The notes under the pieces are model-generated. The model searched no databases and had not been told where the DNA came from. It worked only from the letters and a program-made list of their open reading frames with translations. From the NCBI GenBank assembly GCA_934277375.1, contig CAKQTZ010000001.1:310001-374000 (forward strand): 64,000 bases of DNA, in the 5' to 3' direction. Positions 9,597 through 19,832 of the stretch are shown in pieces. The position numbers were made by a program, and so were the translations under genes. Origin of the DNA: an uncultured Coprococcus sp. (GTDB lineage Bacteria > Bacillota > Clostridia > Lachnospirales > Lachnospiraceae). The first letter of the stretch is position 1; every line of letters starts with the position of its first letter.

Positions 9597-9644
9597 GGAA
9601 CCCCATCACAGCTTGTATAAGCCATGATGGGGTTCTTATTTTTT
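9597..9644 (+). terminator. Terminator of fba
   Basis: AAGGAACCCCATCA pairs with TGATGGGGTTCTT around a 16-nt loop and is followed by T-rich sequence. A smaller hairpin, AAACTGT/ACAGTTT with a 3-nt loop, lies upstream near 9551-9567. Confidence 0.8.
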
Positions 9645-9717
9645 ATATGTCGTCGTGCGTAAGCACTTATAGCACACGCCTCACTTATCATTAGGCGTCT
9701 ACTTGATGATTGCGTTA

Positions 9718-10761
9718 TTATATAGCCTCGTCTTCCTTTGCTTTTTTCTTACTCATTGTCCACCACACTGGAACCGATATCAGGAGAAGTAATGCAGTCA
9801 CAACACTGAACCATGCTCCAAAACTCAATCCCGCATGTGCTGTTGCATCTAATTTTCCAAGATCCATAAGTGCAAGAATAAATTCCCAGATAAATGCTCC
9901 ACCAACAACAACTGATATCACCAAATCTATAATATACGCTGCTGCCTTGTTGACAAACGCGCTTATTATGTCCGCAATGAGTAATACCGCTACAATGATA
10001 ATTGACAACACATCTATACCAAACACTCCGCTTATAGTTCTGACATCTGAATCCAGATGAGCATATGGCAAAAATACTGCAACCACAGCCATGATAATTC
10101 CCAATATATTTAACAGATTCGGTACATGCGTTGAACCCTTCTTCATATCCTCAGGCATATTCTGCCTGTACTCATATCCCATATAGCCCATGGAATCGCC
10201 ATATGGTGTGGCCGGCTGAATATTCTGTGGCTGTGGTGATGCCTGCCATGTCTGACCCGGCTGACCGTACTGCGGCTGCTGTGCTGGCTGTTGCCATGTC
10301 TGACCCGGCTGACCAATATTCTGCGGCTGCTGTGCTGGCTGTTGCCATGTCTGACCCGGCTGGCCATTATACTGTGGCTGCTGTGCTGCCTGCCATGACT
10401 GGTTCGGCTGGCCATTCTGTGGCTGCTGTGCTGATTGCCATGCCTGACCTGCCTGACCCGGCTGGCCATACTGTGGCTGCTGCGCTGATTGCCATGCCTG
10501 ACCTGCCTGACCCGGCTGACCATACTGTGGCTGCTGCGCCGTCTGCCATGACTGACTCGGCTGGCCAATATTCTGCGGCTGCTGTGCTGCCTGCCTCACC
10601 TGACCCGGCTGTGTCATCTGTGGCGCTTCACTATATGGTGCCTTGCTATATCCTGACTGATCATTTTCATCAAACTGTATATTTCCCTGATCGATATTCG
10701 ACTCAGACATTGATCCGCCATCAACTCTGTCAATATCATCTACTCTATTCTGTTCATCCAT
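9718..10761 (-). CDS. Gln/Pro-rich repeat protein with C-terminal membrane domain
   Basis: 347 residues from ATG 10761, which has GGAGGT 10 nt upstream; an ATG 36 nt earlier lacks an RBS. After an acidic head there are eight imperfect repeats of 15-18 residues (QPGQxWQxAQQPQYG type). A membrane domain of about four helices follows (NLLNILGIIMAVVAVFLPY, IDVLSIIIVAVLLIADII, and two more), with a basic C-terminus (SKKKAKEDE). Gram-positive membrane proteins with disordered Gln/Pro-rich cytoplasmic tails look like this, but I do not recognise a named family. It begins 40 bp after uvrA and may be cotranscribed with it. Repeat copy number is likely to vary between strains. Confidence 0.75.
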   Translation of the reverse strand: MDEQNRVDDIDRVDGGSMSESNIDQGNIQFDENDQSGYSKAPYSEAPQMTQPGQVRQAAQQPQNIGQPSQSWQTAQQPQYGQPGQAGQAWQSAQQPQYGQPGQAGQAWQSAQQPQNGQPNQSWQAAQQPQYNGQPGQTWQQPAQQPQNIGQPGQTWQQPAQQPQYGQPGQTWQASPQPQNIQPATPYGDSMGYMGYEYRQNMPEDMKKGSTHVPNLLNILGIIMAVVAVFLPYAHLDSDVRTISGVFGIDVLSIIIVAVLLIADIISAFVNKAAAYIIDLVISVVVGGAFIWEFILALMDLGKLDATAHAGLSFGAWFSVVTALLLLISVPVWWTMSKKKAKEDEAI

Positions 10762-10800
10762 GTTGTCATCTACCTCCGATGTAATTATTCGACACATCCC

Positions 10801-13755
10801 TTACATGCCGAGATACCTCTTCAGATACTGTCCTGTATACGACTGAGGTATCTTTGCTACCTCCTCCGGAGTTCCTCTGGCAATGACTGTTCCACCGCCA
10901 GCACCTCCTTCAGGTCCCATGTCAATAATATAATCTGCGGTCTTGATAACGTCAAGATTGTGTTCGATAACCACCACTGTATTGCCACCCTCACTGAGTC
11001 TTCTGAGTATATCCACAAGCCTGTGAACATCAGCAAAATGAAGTCCGGTGGTTGGCTCGTCAAGCACATATATCGTCTTTCCTGTTCCGCGCCTAGACAG
11101 CTCCGTTGCAAGCTTGATTCTCTGTGCTTCTCCTCCTGATAAAGTGGTGGATGGCTGTCCAAGCTTGATATATCCGAGTCCCACATCACGGAGAGTCTCT
11201 ATCTTCTTCAGTATCCTTGGCACATTTGTAAAGAACTCACATGCCTCATCAACAGTCATGTCGAGAACTTCATTGATACTCTTACCCTTGTATTTGACCT
11301 CCAGAGTCTCCCTGTTGTATCTCTTTCCTCCGCACACTTCACATGGCACATATATATCAGGCAGGAAGTGCATCTCTATCTTGATTATTCCGTCTCCGCG
11401 ACACGCCTCACATCGTCCGCCGGATACGTTAAAGCTGAATCTTCCCTTGCCGTAACCTCTTGCCTTGGCATCCTTGGTTCCGGCAAACAGATCCCTTATC
11501 AGATCAAATGTACCTGTATAAGTAGCCGGATTGGATCTCGGCGTTCTACCTATAGGTGATTGGTCTATATTGATAATCTTATCCAAAGCATCATAGCCAA
11601 TGATATGGTCGTGCTTTCCTGCTTTAATCCTGCTCTTGTTGAGTCTTCTCGCCAGCTTCTTGTACAGTATCTCATTTACCAGAGAACTCTTTCCGGAACC
11701 AGACACACCCGTCACACATGTCATGATTCCAAGTGGTATATCCACATCTATATGCTTGAGATTGTTCTCATAAGCATTCTTGACTGTGAGCCATCCGGTT
11801 GGCTTTCTCCTCACATCCGGAACCTCTATCTTCTTCCTGCCGCTTAAGTAGTCACCAGTGATAGAATTCTCACATTTCATAATGTCTTCAGCCGTACCCT
11901 CAGCTACCACGTATCCACCATTTGCACCGGCTCCCGGTCCTATATCTATGATGTGATCCGCCGCCCTCATGGTATCCTCGTCGTGCTCTACAACAATAAG
12001 CGTATTTCCAAGGTCTCTCAGATTCTTGAGCGCCGCTATCAGCTTGTCATTGTCCCTCTGGTGAAGTCCGATACTTGGCTCATCCAGGATATATGCAACT
12101 CCGACCAGACCTGAACCTATCTGCGTGGCAAGTCTTATTCTCTGTGCCTCTCCACCTGAGAGCGTGCTTGTACCTCTGCTCAGACACAGATAGTCAAGTC
12201 CCACATCAATAAGGAAATGCAGTCTCGACCTTATCTCCTTGAGTATGGCCGCACCTATCATCTTCTGTCTGTCTGTGAGCTCCAGATCTTTCATGAACTT
12301 TGCAAGTTCTGTGATAGGAAGTTCTGTAAGCTCGGCAATATTCTTATCTCCAACTGTAACAGCAAGGGCTGTCGGCTTAAGTCTCTTACCACCACAGACC
12401 TCACACGGAGTTACCGTCATGAATGTCTCATACTCGGCCTTTGTGGACTCCGCAGATGTCTCCCTGTATCTTCTGGCAACACTCTTTATGAGTCCCTCGA
12501 ATGTTATGTCATACACGCCCTCCCCACGCTGTCCTTTGTAATGTACCTTAACCGGACGTGAATTCTTTCCATATAATAAGAGATCTTTTATATCCTGTGG
12601 ATATTCCTGAAATGGTGTATCCAGAGAAAATCCGTATTCCTCACCGAGTGCCCTGAGTATTGCATTTGAATAGCTCTTGCCATCATTGCATGACTGCCAT
12701 CCCAGAACCACTATGGCTCCATCATTTATCGACAAACTCTGATCGGGTATCATAAGATCCGGATCAAATTCCATCTTGAAACCAAGACCTGCACATGTCG
12801 GGCATGCGCCAAATGGGTTGTTGAATGAGAAGCTTCTCGGCTCTATCTCATCTATGCTGATTCCGCAATCAGGGCAAGAAAAGCTGTCTGAGAAGTTGAT
12901 GACTGTATTCTCTTTCTGAACACCGTTCTCATCTCTTTCACCGATTACCTCTATCTTCATAAGACCTTCTGCAAGCTGAAGCGCAGTCTCTATGGAATCT
13001 GTGAGTCGGCGCTCCACATCCTGTCTGACAACCAGACGATCGACAACTATATCTATACTGTGCTTCTTGTTCTTATCGAGCTTTATCTCCTCCGACAGCT
13101 CATACATGCTGCCATCGACAACCACTCTGACAAATCCGCTCTTCTTTGCCTTCTCCAGAAGCTTTACATGCTCTCCCTTTCGGCCTCTGACCACTGGCGC
13201 AAGCACCATAAACTTTGTCCTCTCAGGTAGCTTCATGATCTCATCCACCATCTGGTCAACCGTCTGTCTGCTTATGACCTTACCACAGTTCGGGCAGTGT
13301 GGTATTCCCACTCTGGCATAGAGAAGCCTGAAATAGTCGTATATCTCAGTGACAGTACCAACTGTGGATCGGGGATTTCTGTTTGTCGACTTCTGATCTA
13401 TGGAGATAGCCGGTGAAAGTCCCTCTATTTTGTCCACGTCCGGCTTCTCAGCCTGTCCAAGGAACTGTCTCGCATAGGAGGACAGAGACTCCATGTATCG
13501 TCTCTGCCCCTCCGCATATATCGTGTCAAATGCCAGTGAAGACTTACCTGATCCCGAAAGTCCTGTCACGACAACAAATTTGTCCCTTGGAATCTTGACA
13601 TTGATATTCTTCAGATTATTTTCACGTGCACCCTCTATAGTAATATACTTCCTGTCAATATTCCTGCTGGCGTTGAAATAATCATCATCCTTCATGCTCG
13701 CATCCGTTATTTCTTCCAGATGCTCACTTCGTTCATAATTCTTATTGTCTTCCAT
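10801..13755 (-). CDS. uvrA: Excinuclease ABC subunit A
   Basis: 984 residues, about 40 longer than usual because of an acidic N-terminal extension before the canonical start ([16 protein letters not shown]). UvrA is the damage-recognition ATPase of nucleotide excision repair and loads UvrB. Visible parts: Walker [15 protein letters not shown], first zinc module CPDCG..CPTC, signature [12 protein letters not shown], second Walker [11 protein letters not shown], second zinc module CEAC..CEVC, second signature [12 protein letters not shown], and Walker B ending [10 protein letters not shown]. It lies 66 bp downstream of uvrB and probably shares its SOS promoter. The RBS at ATG 13755 is weak (AAAAGG), so an internal start at M21 cannot be ruled out. 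Confidence 0.96.
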   Translation of the reverse strand: MEDNKNYERSEHLEEITDASMKDDDYFNASRNIDRKYITIEGARENNLKNINVKIPRDKFVVVTGLSGSGKSSLAFDTIYAEGQRRYMESLSSYARQFLGQAEKPDVDKIEGLSPAISIDQKSTNRNPRSTVGTVTEIYDYFRLLYARVGIPHCPNCGKVISRQTVDQMVDEIMKLPERTKFMVLAPVVRGRKGEHVKLLEKAKKSGFVRVVVDGSMYELSEEIKLDKNKKHSIDIVVDRLVVRQDVERRLTDSIETALQLAEGLMKIEVIGERDENGVQKENTVINFSDSFSCPDCGISIDEIEPRSFSFNNPFGACPTCAGLGFKMEFDPDLMIPDQSLSINDGAIVVLGWQSCNDGKSYSNAILRALGEEYGFSLDTPFQEYPQDIKDLLLYGKNSRPVKVHYKGQRGEGVYDITFEGLIKSVARRYRETSAESTKAEYETFMTVTPCEVCGGKRLKPTALAVTVGDKNIAELTELPITELAKFMKDLELTDRQKMIGAAILKEIRSRLHFLIDVGLDYLCLSRGTSTLSGGEAQRIRLATQIGSGLVGVAYILDEPSIGLHQRDNDKLIAALKNLRDLGNTLIVVEHDEDTMRAADHIIDIGPGAGANGGYVVAEGTAEDIMKCENSITGDYLSGRKKIEVPDVRRKPTGWLTVKNAYENNLKHIDVDIPLGIMTCVTGVSGSGKSSLVNEILYKKLARRLNKSRIKAGKHDHIIGYDALDKIINIDQSPIGRTPRSNPATYTGTFDLIRDLFAGTKDAKARGYGKGRFSFNVSGGRCEACRGDGIIKIEMHFLPDIYVPCEVCGGKRYNRETLEVKYKGKSINEVLDMTVDEACEFFTNVPRILKKIETLRDVGLGYIKLGQPSTTLSGGEAQRIKLATELSRRGTGKTIYVLDEPTTGLHFADVHRLVDILRRLSEGGNTVVVIEHNLDVIKTADYIIDMGPEGGAGGGTVIARGTPEEVAKIPQSYTGQYLKRYLGM

Positions 13756-13821
13756 CTTTATCTAACCTTTTCTCTTTATCATTTATATTTGTTATATCTT
13801 AATTATCTACCCTGCATCCAT

Positions 13822-15810
13822 CTATTCTTTATCATAATCTCTCAGTGCCGCCTTATACACCTTGAGCTGATCCCTGATCTCTGCTGCCACCTCAAAGTTG
13901 AGGTCTGCTGCCGCCATGTTCATCTTCTTGGTCAGCTTGGCGATAACCTTTTGCAGCTCCTTCTTTGTCATGGACTCAGCATCTTTATCCTCATCTGGAA
14001 GCTCCTCTTTCTTCACCTCTATGGTTATGAGATCCCTTATGCTCTTCTCTATAGTCTTCGGCGTTATTCCATGTTCCTCGTTGTACTTCTGCTGTATCTC
14101 ACGACGTCTGCTCGTCTCATCGAGGGCATACTTCATAGAACCCGTGATAGTGTCCGCATACATGATTACATGTCCATCCACATTTCGGGCCGCTCTTCCT
14201 ATGGTCTGTATGAGCGATGTCTCAGATCTCAGGAAACCTTCCTTATCAGCGTCAAGTATGGCCACCAGTGTGATCTCCGGTATATCAAGTCCCTCTCTCA
14301 GAAGGTTGATTCCAACAAGCACATCAAATACTCCAAGACGAAGATCCCTTACTATCTCAACTCTCTCCATGGTGTCTATATCAGAGTGCAGATATTTTAC
14401 CTTTATATCATGGTCCCTCATATAGCTGGTGAGATCTTCCGCCATACGCTTGGTAAGTGTTGTCACAAGCACCTTGTGTCCCTGCTCGGTCTCCTTGCGG
14501 ACCTCTTTCAGCAGATCGTCTATCTGACCTTCCACCGGTCTGACCTCAACTGGCGGATCGAGAAGTCCTGTAGGTCTGATGATCTGTTCAGCCATGAGCA
14601 TCTGATGCTCCTCCTCGTATTTGCCCGGTGTGGCAGATACGAACATGACCTGATCCAGCTTCTGCTCAAATTCTGAGAAGTTGAGCGGCCTGTTATCAAG
14701 TGCCGATGGAAGTCTGAATCCATAGTCCACCAGATTCATCTTACGGGAGCGGTCTCCCGAATACATCGCGCCAACCTGAGGCACAGTCATATGTGACTCA
14801 TCTATAATAAGAAGAAAGTCATCACCAAAGAAATCCAACAACGTGCTCGGTGTCTCCCCGGCTGATCTGTCAGCCAAAGGTCCTGAATAATTCTCTATAC
14901 CCGAGCAGAATCCCGTCTCACGCATCATCTCCATGTCAAAGTTAGTTCTCTCCTCAATGCGCTGAGCCTCGATGAGTTTATCATTTGACTTGAAGTACGC
15001 AACTCTGTCCTTGAGTTCTGCCTCTATCCTCTTCAGCGCCTTCTCCATCTTCTCCTGTCCAACCACATAGTGGGACGCCGGGAACAGGCAGGCATATGTC
15101 AGATCCCTCTTTCCCTCTCCGGTGAGCGGATCAAACTCTGTGATCCTGTCTATCTCATCGCCAAAAAACTCTATCCTTATTCCATCGTCAAATGTTGACA
15201 CAGGTATTATCTCAAGTACATCCCCACGCACTCTGAACGTGCCTCTCTGCAGATCCATGTCATTCCTGTCATATTGTATATCTGTCAGTTCATCGATGAC
15301 CTGATCTCTGTCCTTTATCATTCCAACTCTGAATGACAGCATCTGATTCCTGTACTCGTCCGGATCGCCGATACCATATATGCACGACACAGACGCGACC
15401 ACGATTACGTCCTTTCTGTCTATGAGCGCAGCTGTGGCACTATGTCTCATCCGGTCAATATCGTCATTGATAGACGAATCCTTTGCAATGTAGGTATCCG
15501 TGGAAGCCACATACGCCTCCGGCTGATAATAATCGTAGTATGATACAAAATACTCTACTGCATTGTTCGGGAAAAACTCCTTCATCTCTCCATATAACTG
15601 TGCTGCAAGAGTCTTGTTATGTGCAAGGACCAAAGTAGGCTTATTCAGCTGCTGTATGACATTCGCCATGGTAAATGTCTTACCAGATCCGGTTACACCG
15701 AGCAGCGTCTCGAACTGATTGCCTTCCTGAAAACCCCTTACCAATTTTTCTATTGCCTCCGGCTGATCTCCGGTGGGCTTGTATTCCGATACCAATTCAA
15801 AATGATCCAT
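13822..15810 (-). CDS. uvrB: Excinuclease ABC subunit B
   Basis: 662 residues, the family's normal length. UvrB is the helicase-like subunit that verifies damage and recruits UvrC. It has Walker [11 protein letters not shown], the beta-hairpin region [11 protein letters not shown], a DESH motif, helicase motif VI (QTIGRAARN), and a C-terminal UVR domain ([19 protein letters not shown]) that contacts UvrC. An AGGAG box precedes ATG 15810. The promoter with an SOS box is directly upstream, so uvrBA is likely induced by DNA damage. Confidence 0.97.
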   Translation of the reverse strand: MDHFELVSEYKPTGDQPEAIEKLVRGFQEGNQFETLLGVTGSGKTFTMANVIQQLNKPTLVLAHNKTLAAQLYGEMKEFFPNNAVEYFVSYYDYYQPEAYVASTDTYIAKDSSINDDIDRMRHSATAALIDRKDVIVVASVSCIYGIGDPDEYRNQMLSFRVGMIKDRDQVIDELTDIQYDRNDMDLQRGTFRVRGDVLEIIPVSTFDDGIRIEFFGDEIDRITEFDPLTGEGKRDLTYACLFPASHYVVGQEKMEKALKRIEAELKDRVAYFKSNDKLIEAQRIEERTNFDMEMMRETGFCSGIENYSGPLADRSAGETPSTLLDFFGDDFLLIIDESHMTVPQVGAMYSGDRSRKMNLVDYGFRLPSALDNRPLNFSEFEQKLDQVMFVSATPGKYEEEHQMLMAEQIIRPTGLLDPPVEVRPVEGQIDDLLKEVRKETEQGHKVLVTTLTKRMAEDLTSYMRDHDIKVKYLHSDIDTMERVEIVRDLRLGVFDVLVGINLLREGLDIPEITLVAILDADKEGFLRSETSLIQTIGRAARNVDGHVIMYADTITGSMKYALDETSRRREIQQKYNEEHGITPKTIEKSIRDLITIEVKKEELPDEDKDAESMTKKELQKVIAKLTKKMNMAAADLNFEVAAEIRDQLKVYKAALRDYDKE

Positions 15811-15844
15811 AAAAGTCTCCTACTCTAGGCTAAAGCCTGCATCT

Positions 15845-15873
15845 ATTATATCGAACATTAGTTCCCATATCAA
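15845..15873 (-). promoter_or_regulatory. uvrB promoter with embedded LexA (SOS) box
   Basis: On the minus strand TTGATA (15868-15873), a 17-bp spacer and TATAAT (15845-15850) form a near-consensus promoter. Inside the spacer lies GAACATTAGTTC (15853-15864), matching the Gram-positive LexA/DinR core GAAC-N4-GTTC. LexA bound there would block RNA polymerase. The uvrBA operon is a known SOS member in Firmicutes. Confidence 0.85.
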
Positions 15874-15922
15874 GTAAAAACACGGCAGTTGCTCAAGTTT
15901 ATTTATCCCCTGAACAACTGCC
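15873..15922 (-). terminator. Terminator of the small hypothetical gene
   Basis: GGCAGTTG (15884-15891) pairs with CAACTGCC (15915-15922), extended by TCA/TGA. On the minus strand a run of Ts follows. It ends the transcript of the gene at 15967 just before the uvrB promoter. Confidence 0.7.
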
Positions 15923-15966
15923 ATCATTCACCAATTCTTTATAATACTAATTGCTCACAACACCTT

Positions 15967-16341
15967 CTATGCCACTAATTCGTCTCCCTCCAAGCTTATC
16001 TCATAGCAGCCTTTCTCATCAACAGTCACTACGATCATCTCAAATCCCGTATAAAAACTAAGGATATACAGATCACCTGCCCTTACGATAACCACCTCAG
16101 CATTCATCTCCGCCAGATCTGCCATGTTGTCTTTCAGCACGCCCTCGCTGATCCTGATGATCTGTCTCTCTCTATCTATCTGCCTGCTTTCCCCAAGCTC
16201 CTTATAATAGAGGAAGAGATTCTCCTCCAACGCCTTTGATCTGCAGCTACATTTGTGAAAATAGCTGCCAATGATCATATAAAGCATGTATGCTGTCTCC
16301 TGCTGTCTGTGTGATGTCTTTTCTGTAAATGAATATCTCAT
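15967..16341 (-). CDS. Hypothetical protein (124 aa)
   Basis: ATG 16341 has a perfect GGAGGT 8 nt upstream; a more upstream ATG at 16356 overlaps that RBS and is less likely. The N-terminal half is helical and basic (MRYSFTEKTSHRQQETAYML..) with a CSC motif. The C-terminal half is a predicted beta-rich segment (AEVVIVRAGDLYILSFYTGFEMIVVTVD). No family is recognised. Upstream lies an unusual GC-rich structured leader (16430-16560), and downstream a terminator, so it is probably a one-gene transcript. Confidence 0.6.
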   Translation of the reverse strand: MRYSFTEKTSHRQQETAYMLYMIIGSYFHKCSCRSKALEENLFLYYKELGESRQIDRERQIIRISEGVLKDNMADLAEMNAEVVIVRAGDLYILSFYTGFEMIVVTVDEKGCYEISLEGDELVA

Positions 16342-16429
16342 AATCGTTACCTCCATAATGAAAAAATAAACCTAAAATAAATCTACAAAACACCTGTCAA
16401 TGTGTTATCAGAAGCTTAACCAACCAAAC

Positions 16430-16560
16430 ACCCTATAGGTGCCCGCTCCCCGGTCTGTCATTTTTCAGCCGACGACAGTCACTGTGTCCGTATTCTTTGC
16501 TGCCCCGGATACCGGGCAGATGCATATTCAGTTTTCATTTGAAATCTGACCCATGCCCGA
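16430..16560. other. GC-rich structured intergenic segment of unknown nature
   Basis: This gene-free stretch is visibly richer in G+C than its neighbours. It holds a hairpin CTGCCC/GGGCAG (16500-16519) and a CTGTC/GACAG pair spanning about 16455-16478. It is the 5' leader region of the small gene at 15967-16341 if read on the minus strand. I could not match it to SRP RNA, RNase P, tmRNA, 6S or a riboswitch I know. Confidence 0.4.
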
Positions 16561-16568
16561 AAGGCAAC

Positions 16569-16718
16569 AAAAAAAGAGTCATGATCGCAGACTTGTAGCA
16601 CTTGCTACTCATCATGTTTTCAAACTCTTCAACTTAAAATATGATTTATTCAATTTTCATTATGGATATCAGCAATCGCTGATGTATATGTTATATCAGA
16701 AACTAACTGAGGTGTCAA
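16569..16718 (-). ncRNA. Candidate small RNA with own promoter and terminator
   Basis: On the minus strand a consensus promoter (TTGACA 16713-16718, 17-bp spacer, TATAAC 16690-16695) is followed by a compact hairpin (ATCAGC-GATT-GCTGAT). About 110 nt downstream comes a three-part stem (AAGAGT/ACTCTT, CATGAT/ATCATG, GTAGCA/TGCTAC) ending in seven Ts at about 16569-16575. The predicted transcript is about 115 nt with no convincing reading frame. It could also be an attenuated leader of the downstream hypothetical gene. Confidence 0.45.
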
Positions 16719-16746
16719 CATATTTATAAATATATCTATAAAACAC

Positions 16747-16774
16747 AAGAGAGCCAGATTTCTCCGACTCTCTT
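16747..16774 (-). terminator. Terminator of the trp operon
   Basis: AAGAGAG and CTCTCTT arms lie about 45 bp after the trpA stop codon; on the minus strand the stem is followed by TGTGTTTTA. Confidence 0.65.
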
Positions 16775-16820
16775 AAATATGCATCCACAAATGCATACCA
16801 CAATTAGTATCTATAATTTC

Positions 16821-17591
16821 CTACCTTATCGCATCCTTCATGCTCTTCACATAATCTCTCACATAAGGCACACAGCCCTTGCCGTACTGTGCGCACAGCT
16901 TGACGATGGCTGAACCGACGATGACACCATCTGACTTTTCCGCCATCTGCTTTGCCTGCTCAGGTGTGGATATTCCGAAACCTACAGCGCATGGGATGTC
17001 CTTCGCCTTCTTCACCAGATCGACCATAGCTCCTATGTCTGTGGTGATCTTGGTTCTGGTTCCGGTTACACCGAGTGATGACACACAATATACAAATCCA
17101 TTTGCATCATTTGCAATCATGGATATTCTCTCATGGGATGTAGGTGCGATGAGTGAAATGAGATCCACATCATACTGCTTGCAGATTCCGTCAAACTCAT
17201 CCTTCTCCTCGTAAGGAATGTCAGGAAGGATCAGACCATCTATGCCTATCTCCTTGCATGTACTGATAAATCTCTCCGAACCGTACGAGAACACGACATT
17301 TGCATATGTCATGAACACCATAGGTATTGTCACTTTCTTGCGGAGCTTTCTCACAAGGTCAAATACCTTGTCTGTCGTCACGCCGCCTGCAAGCGCTCTT
17401 ATATTGGCGCCCTGGATGACCGGACCCTCGGCTGTCGGATCTGAGAATGGGATTCCCAGCTCAATGAGGTCTGCGCCGGCCTCAACCATTGCGTATACTA
17501 CCTCCTCTGTCACATCCAGCGACGGATCGCCACATGTCACAAATGGTATAAATGCTTTTCCATGCTCAAATGCTTTTGCTATATTACTCAT
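16821..17591 (-). CDS. trpA: Tryptophan synthase alpha chain
   Basis: 256 residues from ATG 17591, preceded by GGGGAGG; the start overlaps the last 8 bases of trpB, a normal translational coupling. The alpha subunit cleaves indole-3-glycerol phosphate and passes indole through the tunnel to TrpB. The catalytic acidic region [19 protein letters not shown] (residues about 40-58) and the phosphate-binding GFGIS and GVIVGSAIV segments are intact. Last gene of the operon. Confidence 0.97.
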   Translation of the reverse strand: MSNIAKAFEHGKAFIPFVTCGDPSLDVTEEVVYAMVEAGADLIELGIPFSDPTAEGPVIQGANIRALAGGVTTDKVFDLVRKLRKKVTIPMVFMTYANVVFSYGSERFISTCKEIGIDGLILPDIPYEEKDEFDGICKQYDVDLISLIAPTSHERISMIANDANGFVYCVSSLGVTGTRTKITTDIGAMVDLVKKAKDIPCAVGFGISTPEQAKQMAEKSDGVIVGSAIVKLCAQYGKGCVPYVRDYVKSMKDAIR

Positions 17592-18768
17592 GAAGATCCT
17601 CCCCTCTGTATCTTGCGATGGCTGCAACGTCCTTATCGCCACGTCCTGATACATTGATCACTATTATCTTATCCTTGTCCATTGTAGGTGCCAGCTTCAT
17701 GGCGTAAGCCACAGCATGTGCGCTCTCTATTGCAGGAATGATTCCCTCGATCCTTGACAGATACTCAAATGCGTCAACTGCCTCGTCATCTGTGATAGCC
17801 ACATACTCTGCACGTCCGATGTCGTGAAGGTATGCATGCTCCGGTCCGATTCCCGGGTAGTCAAGACCCGCTGAGATTGAATAAACTGGAGCAATCTGTC
17901 CAAATTCATCCTGACAGAAGTATGACTTCATTCCGTGAAATATTCCAAGCTTTCCGGTTGCAATAGTTGCCGCAGTCTCAAATGTATCAACGCCTCTGCC
18001 TGCTGCCTCACAGCCGATCAGCCTGACGCTCTCGTCAGGTATGAAATCATAGAAAGCTCCGATGGCATTTGAACCGCCGCCCACACATGCCATGACAACA
18101 TCAGGAAGTCTTCCCTCCTTCTCCATGAGCTGTGCCTTGATCTCTTTACTGATCACAGCCTGGAAATCACGGACGATCTCAGGGAAAGGATATGGTCCCA
18201 TGACTGAACCGAGTACATAGTGTGTATCATCAATTCTGCTTGTCCACTCACGGAATGCCTCAGATACAGCATCCTTCAGTGTGGCTGTTCCGGTCTTTAC
18301 CGGATGAATCTTTGCGCCTAAAAGTCTCATTCTATACACGTTGAGAGCCTGTCTGATCGTGTCCTCCTCGCCCATGTATATCTCGCACTCCATACCCATC
18401 ATGGCTGCAACTGTAGCCGTTGCAACTCCATGCTGTCCGGCTCCGGTCTCAGCGATAACTCTTGTCTTGCCCATTCTCTTGGCAAGGAGCATCTGTCCGA
18501 TTACGTTGTTGATCTTGTGCGCTCCTGTGTGGTTCAGATCCTCTCTCTTGAGGTAGATCTTTGCACCGCCCAGATCCTTTGTCATTCTCTCCGCATAGTA
18601 AAGTCTGCTAGGTCTTCCCGCATACTCGTTGAGCATCTCTGTGAGTTCTCTGTTGAACTCCGGATCATCCTTATATTTCTTGTAAGCCTCCTCCAGCTCC
18701 AGCATCGCATTCATCAGAGTCTCTGGAATGTACTGGCCGCCGTGAACGCCAAATCTGCCTTTTGACAT
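17584..18768 (-). CDS. trpB: Tryptophan synthase beta chain
   Basis: 394 residues, normal length. This PLP enzyme condenses indole with serine. The PLP lysine lies in [14 protein letters not shown] near residue 85, the phosphate loop is [10 protein letters not shown] near 230, and the family-typical GRFGGQ-like start appears as [22 protein letters not shown] precedes ATG 18768. The 88-bp gap to trpC holds no trpF, although an isomerase is normally needed between the TrpD and TrpC reactions. Confidence 0.97.
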   Translation of the reverse strand: MSKGRFGVHGGQYIPETLMNAMLELEEAYKKYKDDPEFNRELTEMLNEYAGRPSRLYYAERMTKDLGGAKIYLKREDLNHTGAHKINNVIGQMLLAKRMGKTRVIAETGAGQHGVATATVAAMMGMECEIYMGEEDTIRQALNVYRMRLLGAKIHPVKTGTATLKDAVSEAFREWTSRIDDTHYVLGSVMGPYPFPEIVRDFQAVISKEIKAQLMEKEGRLPDVVMACVGGGSNAIGAFYDFIPDESVRLIGCEAAGRGVDTFETAATIATGKLGIFHGMKSYFCQDEFGQIAPVYSISAGLDYPGIGPEHAYLHDIGRAEYVAITDDEAVDAFEYLSRIEGIIPAIESAHAVAYAMKLAPTMDKDKIIVINVSGRGDKDVAAIARYRGEDLHE

Positions 18769-18856
18769 ATGTATTTTCCTCCTGTTTTTGTCTTCTCAGA
18801 TATATTTTCAAATGTAATTTCTACACTTTTGTATTGTGTTTCTTCTATATAATATG

Positions 18857-19783
18857 TTACTCGCCTCTAAGTTCCGCAAACAACTTCTTCTTGTCAGGAC
18901 TTCTCATAAAAGTCTCGCCTATGAGCACCGCATCAGTTCCATTTACCTTGAGCCTGTCTATGTCCTCCTTTGTCTTGATCCCACTCTCAGACACATATAC
19001 CATCTTCTGCGATCCGAAAGGATCAACAAAGGGGTCAGACCCCCTATCAGAATGTATATCGTTTTTCACATCACAAACAGTATCGGCGCCTGACCCCTTT
19101 GTTTGGGTGCCCTTTCTAGGTACCGTGTCTGGTATAAGCTTTCTGAGCCTTACACTATTCATGATGTCCACCGTAAATGTTCTGAGGTCTCTGTTGTTCA
19201 CACCGATGATTCCGGCTCCGCAGGCTATCGCCCGTCTGACCTCCTCCTCATCGTGAGCCTCAACCAGAGCCGACATTCCAAGTTCATGTGCAAGCTGAAG
19301 GTATGAGGCAAGCTGCTCGTCATCCAGTATGGCGCAAATTAAAAGCACCGCCGAGGCTCCTATGACCTTTGCCTCATATATCATATACTCGTCGACTGTA
19401 AAATCCTTCCTCAGCAGCGGTATATTTACCTCCTTCTTTATGTCCATCAGAAACTGATTGCTACCCTGGAAGTAAAATGGCTCGGTGAGCACCGATATGG
19501 CTGAAGCTCCCGCCGACTCATATTCCTTTGCGATCTCAACATAAGGAAAGTCCGGTGCGATAAGCCCCTTGGAAGGTGATGCCTTCTTGACCTCACAGAT
19601 AAACGATATTCCATCCGCTGCCAGATTATCCCTAAATGGGAACTTTGTATATGGGCTGCTGCCGTTATCCGTCTCACTGGCAACAATATCAAGTGCCTGT
19701 CTCTTCATCTCCTCAAGAGGAACTTTTTTCTTCTGCTCCGCCACACGGTTTTTTGTCTTTTCCGCTATCTCATCTAATATCAT
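18857..19783 (-). CDS. trpC: Indole-3-glycerol-phosphate synthase with a foreign in-frame insert
   Basis: 308 residues; TrpC is usually near 260. The (beta/alpha)8 core is normal: catalytic EVKKASPSKG near residue 62, LLRKDFTVDEYMIYEAK, LVEAHDEEEVRRA, GVNNRDLRTF. After RLRKLIPDT (helix alpha-6 region) a segment of about 40 residues is unlike any TrpC. The protein then resumes at MVYVSESGIKT (strand beta-7). The extra segment is encoded largely by the palindromic repeat element at 19025-19103. The enzyme converts CdRP to indole-3-glycerol phosphate. The insert falls in a loop between a helix and a strand, so activity may survive. Confidence 0.92.
   Translation of the reverse strand: MILDEIAEKTKNRVAEQKKKVPLEEMKRQALDIVASETDNGSSPYTKFPFRDNLAADGISFICEVKKASPSKGLIAPDFPYVEIAKEYESAGASAISVLTEPFYFQGSNQFLMDIKKEVNIPLLRKDFTVDEYMIYEAKVIGASAVLLICAILDDEQLASYLQLAHELGMSALVEAHDEEEVRRAIACGAGIIGVNNRDLRTFTVDIMNSVRLRKLIPDTVPRKGTQTKGSGADTVCDVKNDIHSDRGSDPFVDPFGSQKMVYVSESGIKTKEDIDRLKVNGTDAVLIGETFMRSPDKKKLFAELRGE
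19025..19103. repeat. REP/MITE-like palindromic element inside trpC
   Basis: Perfect 13-bp terminal inverted repeats, AACAAAGGGGTCA (19025-19037) and TGACCCCTTTGTT (19091-19103), flank a 53-bp core. The left arm also contains its own palindrome GGGGTCAGACCCC. The whole element lies within the trpC reading frame without breaking it. Such GGGGTC-type palindromes resemble REP sequences mobilised by RAYT/IS200-like transposases; none is encoded in this window. Confidence 0.75.
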
Positions 19784-19832
19784 CTCTTACCTCTCTATGC
19801 AACTTTCTATCATAGTCTGCGATGAAGCTTAT

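Noticed and set aside
10131..10784. A 217-residue open frame on the + strand opposite the Gln/Pro-repeat protein
   Set aside because: It is the antisense of a low-complexity repeat, has no RBS and no recognisable composition.
13720..14676. A 318-residue + strand frame opposite uvrB
   Set aside because: Antisense shadow of a well-supported gene, with Leu/Tyr/His-rich composition.
16430..16560. SRP RNA, 6S RNA or a cobalamin/ykkC riboswitch
   Set aside because: The conserved cores of these RNAs are not found on either strand.
16554..16729. A 57-codon + strand frame starting MPERQQKK over the candidate small RNA
   Set aside because: No ribosome binding site and it covers the hairpins and promoter of the opposite strand, so it is probably chance.
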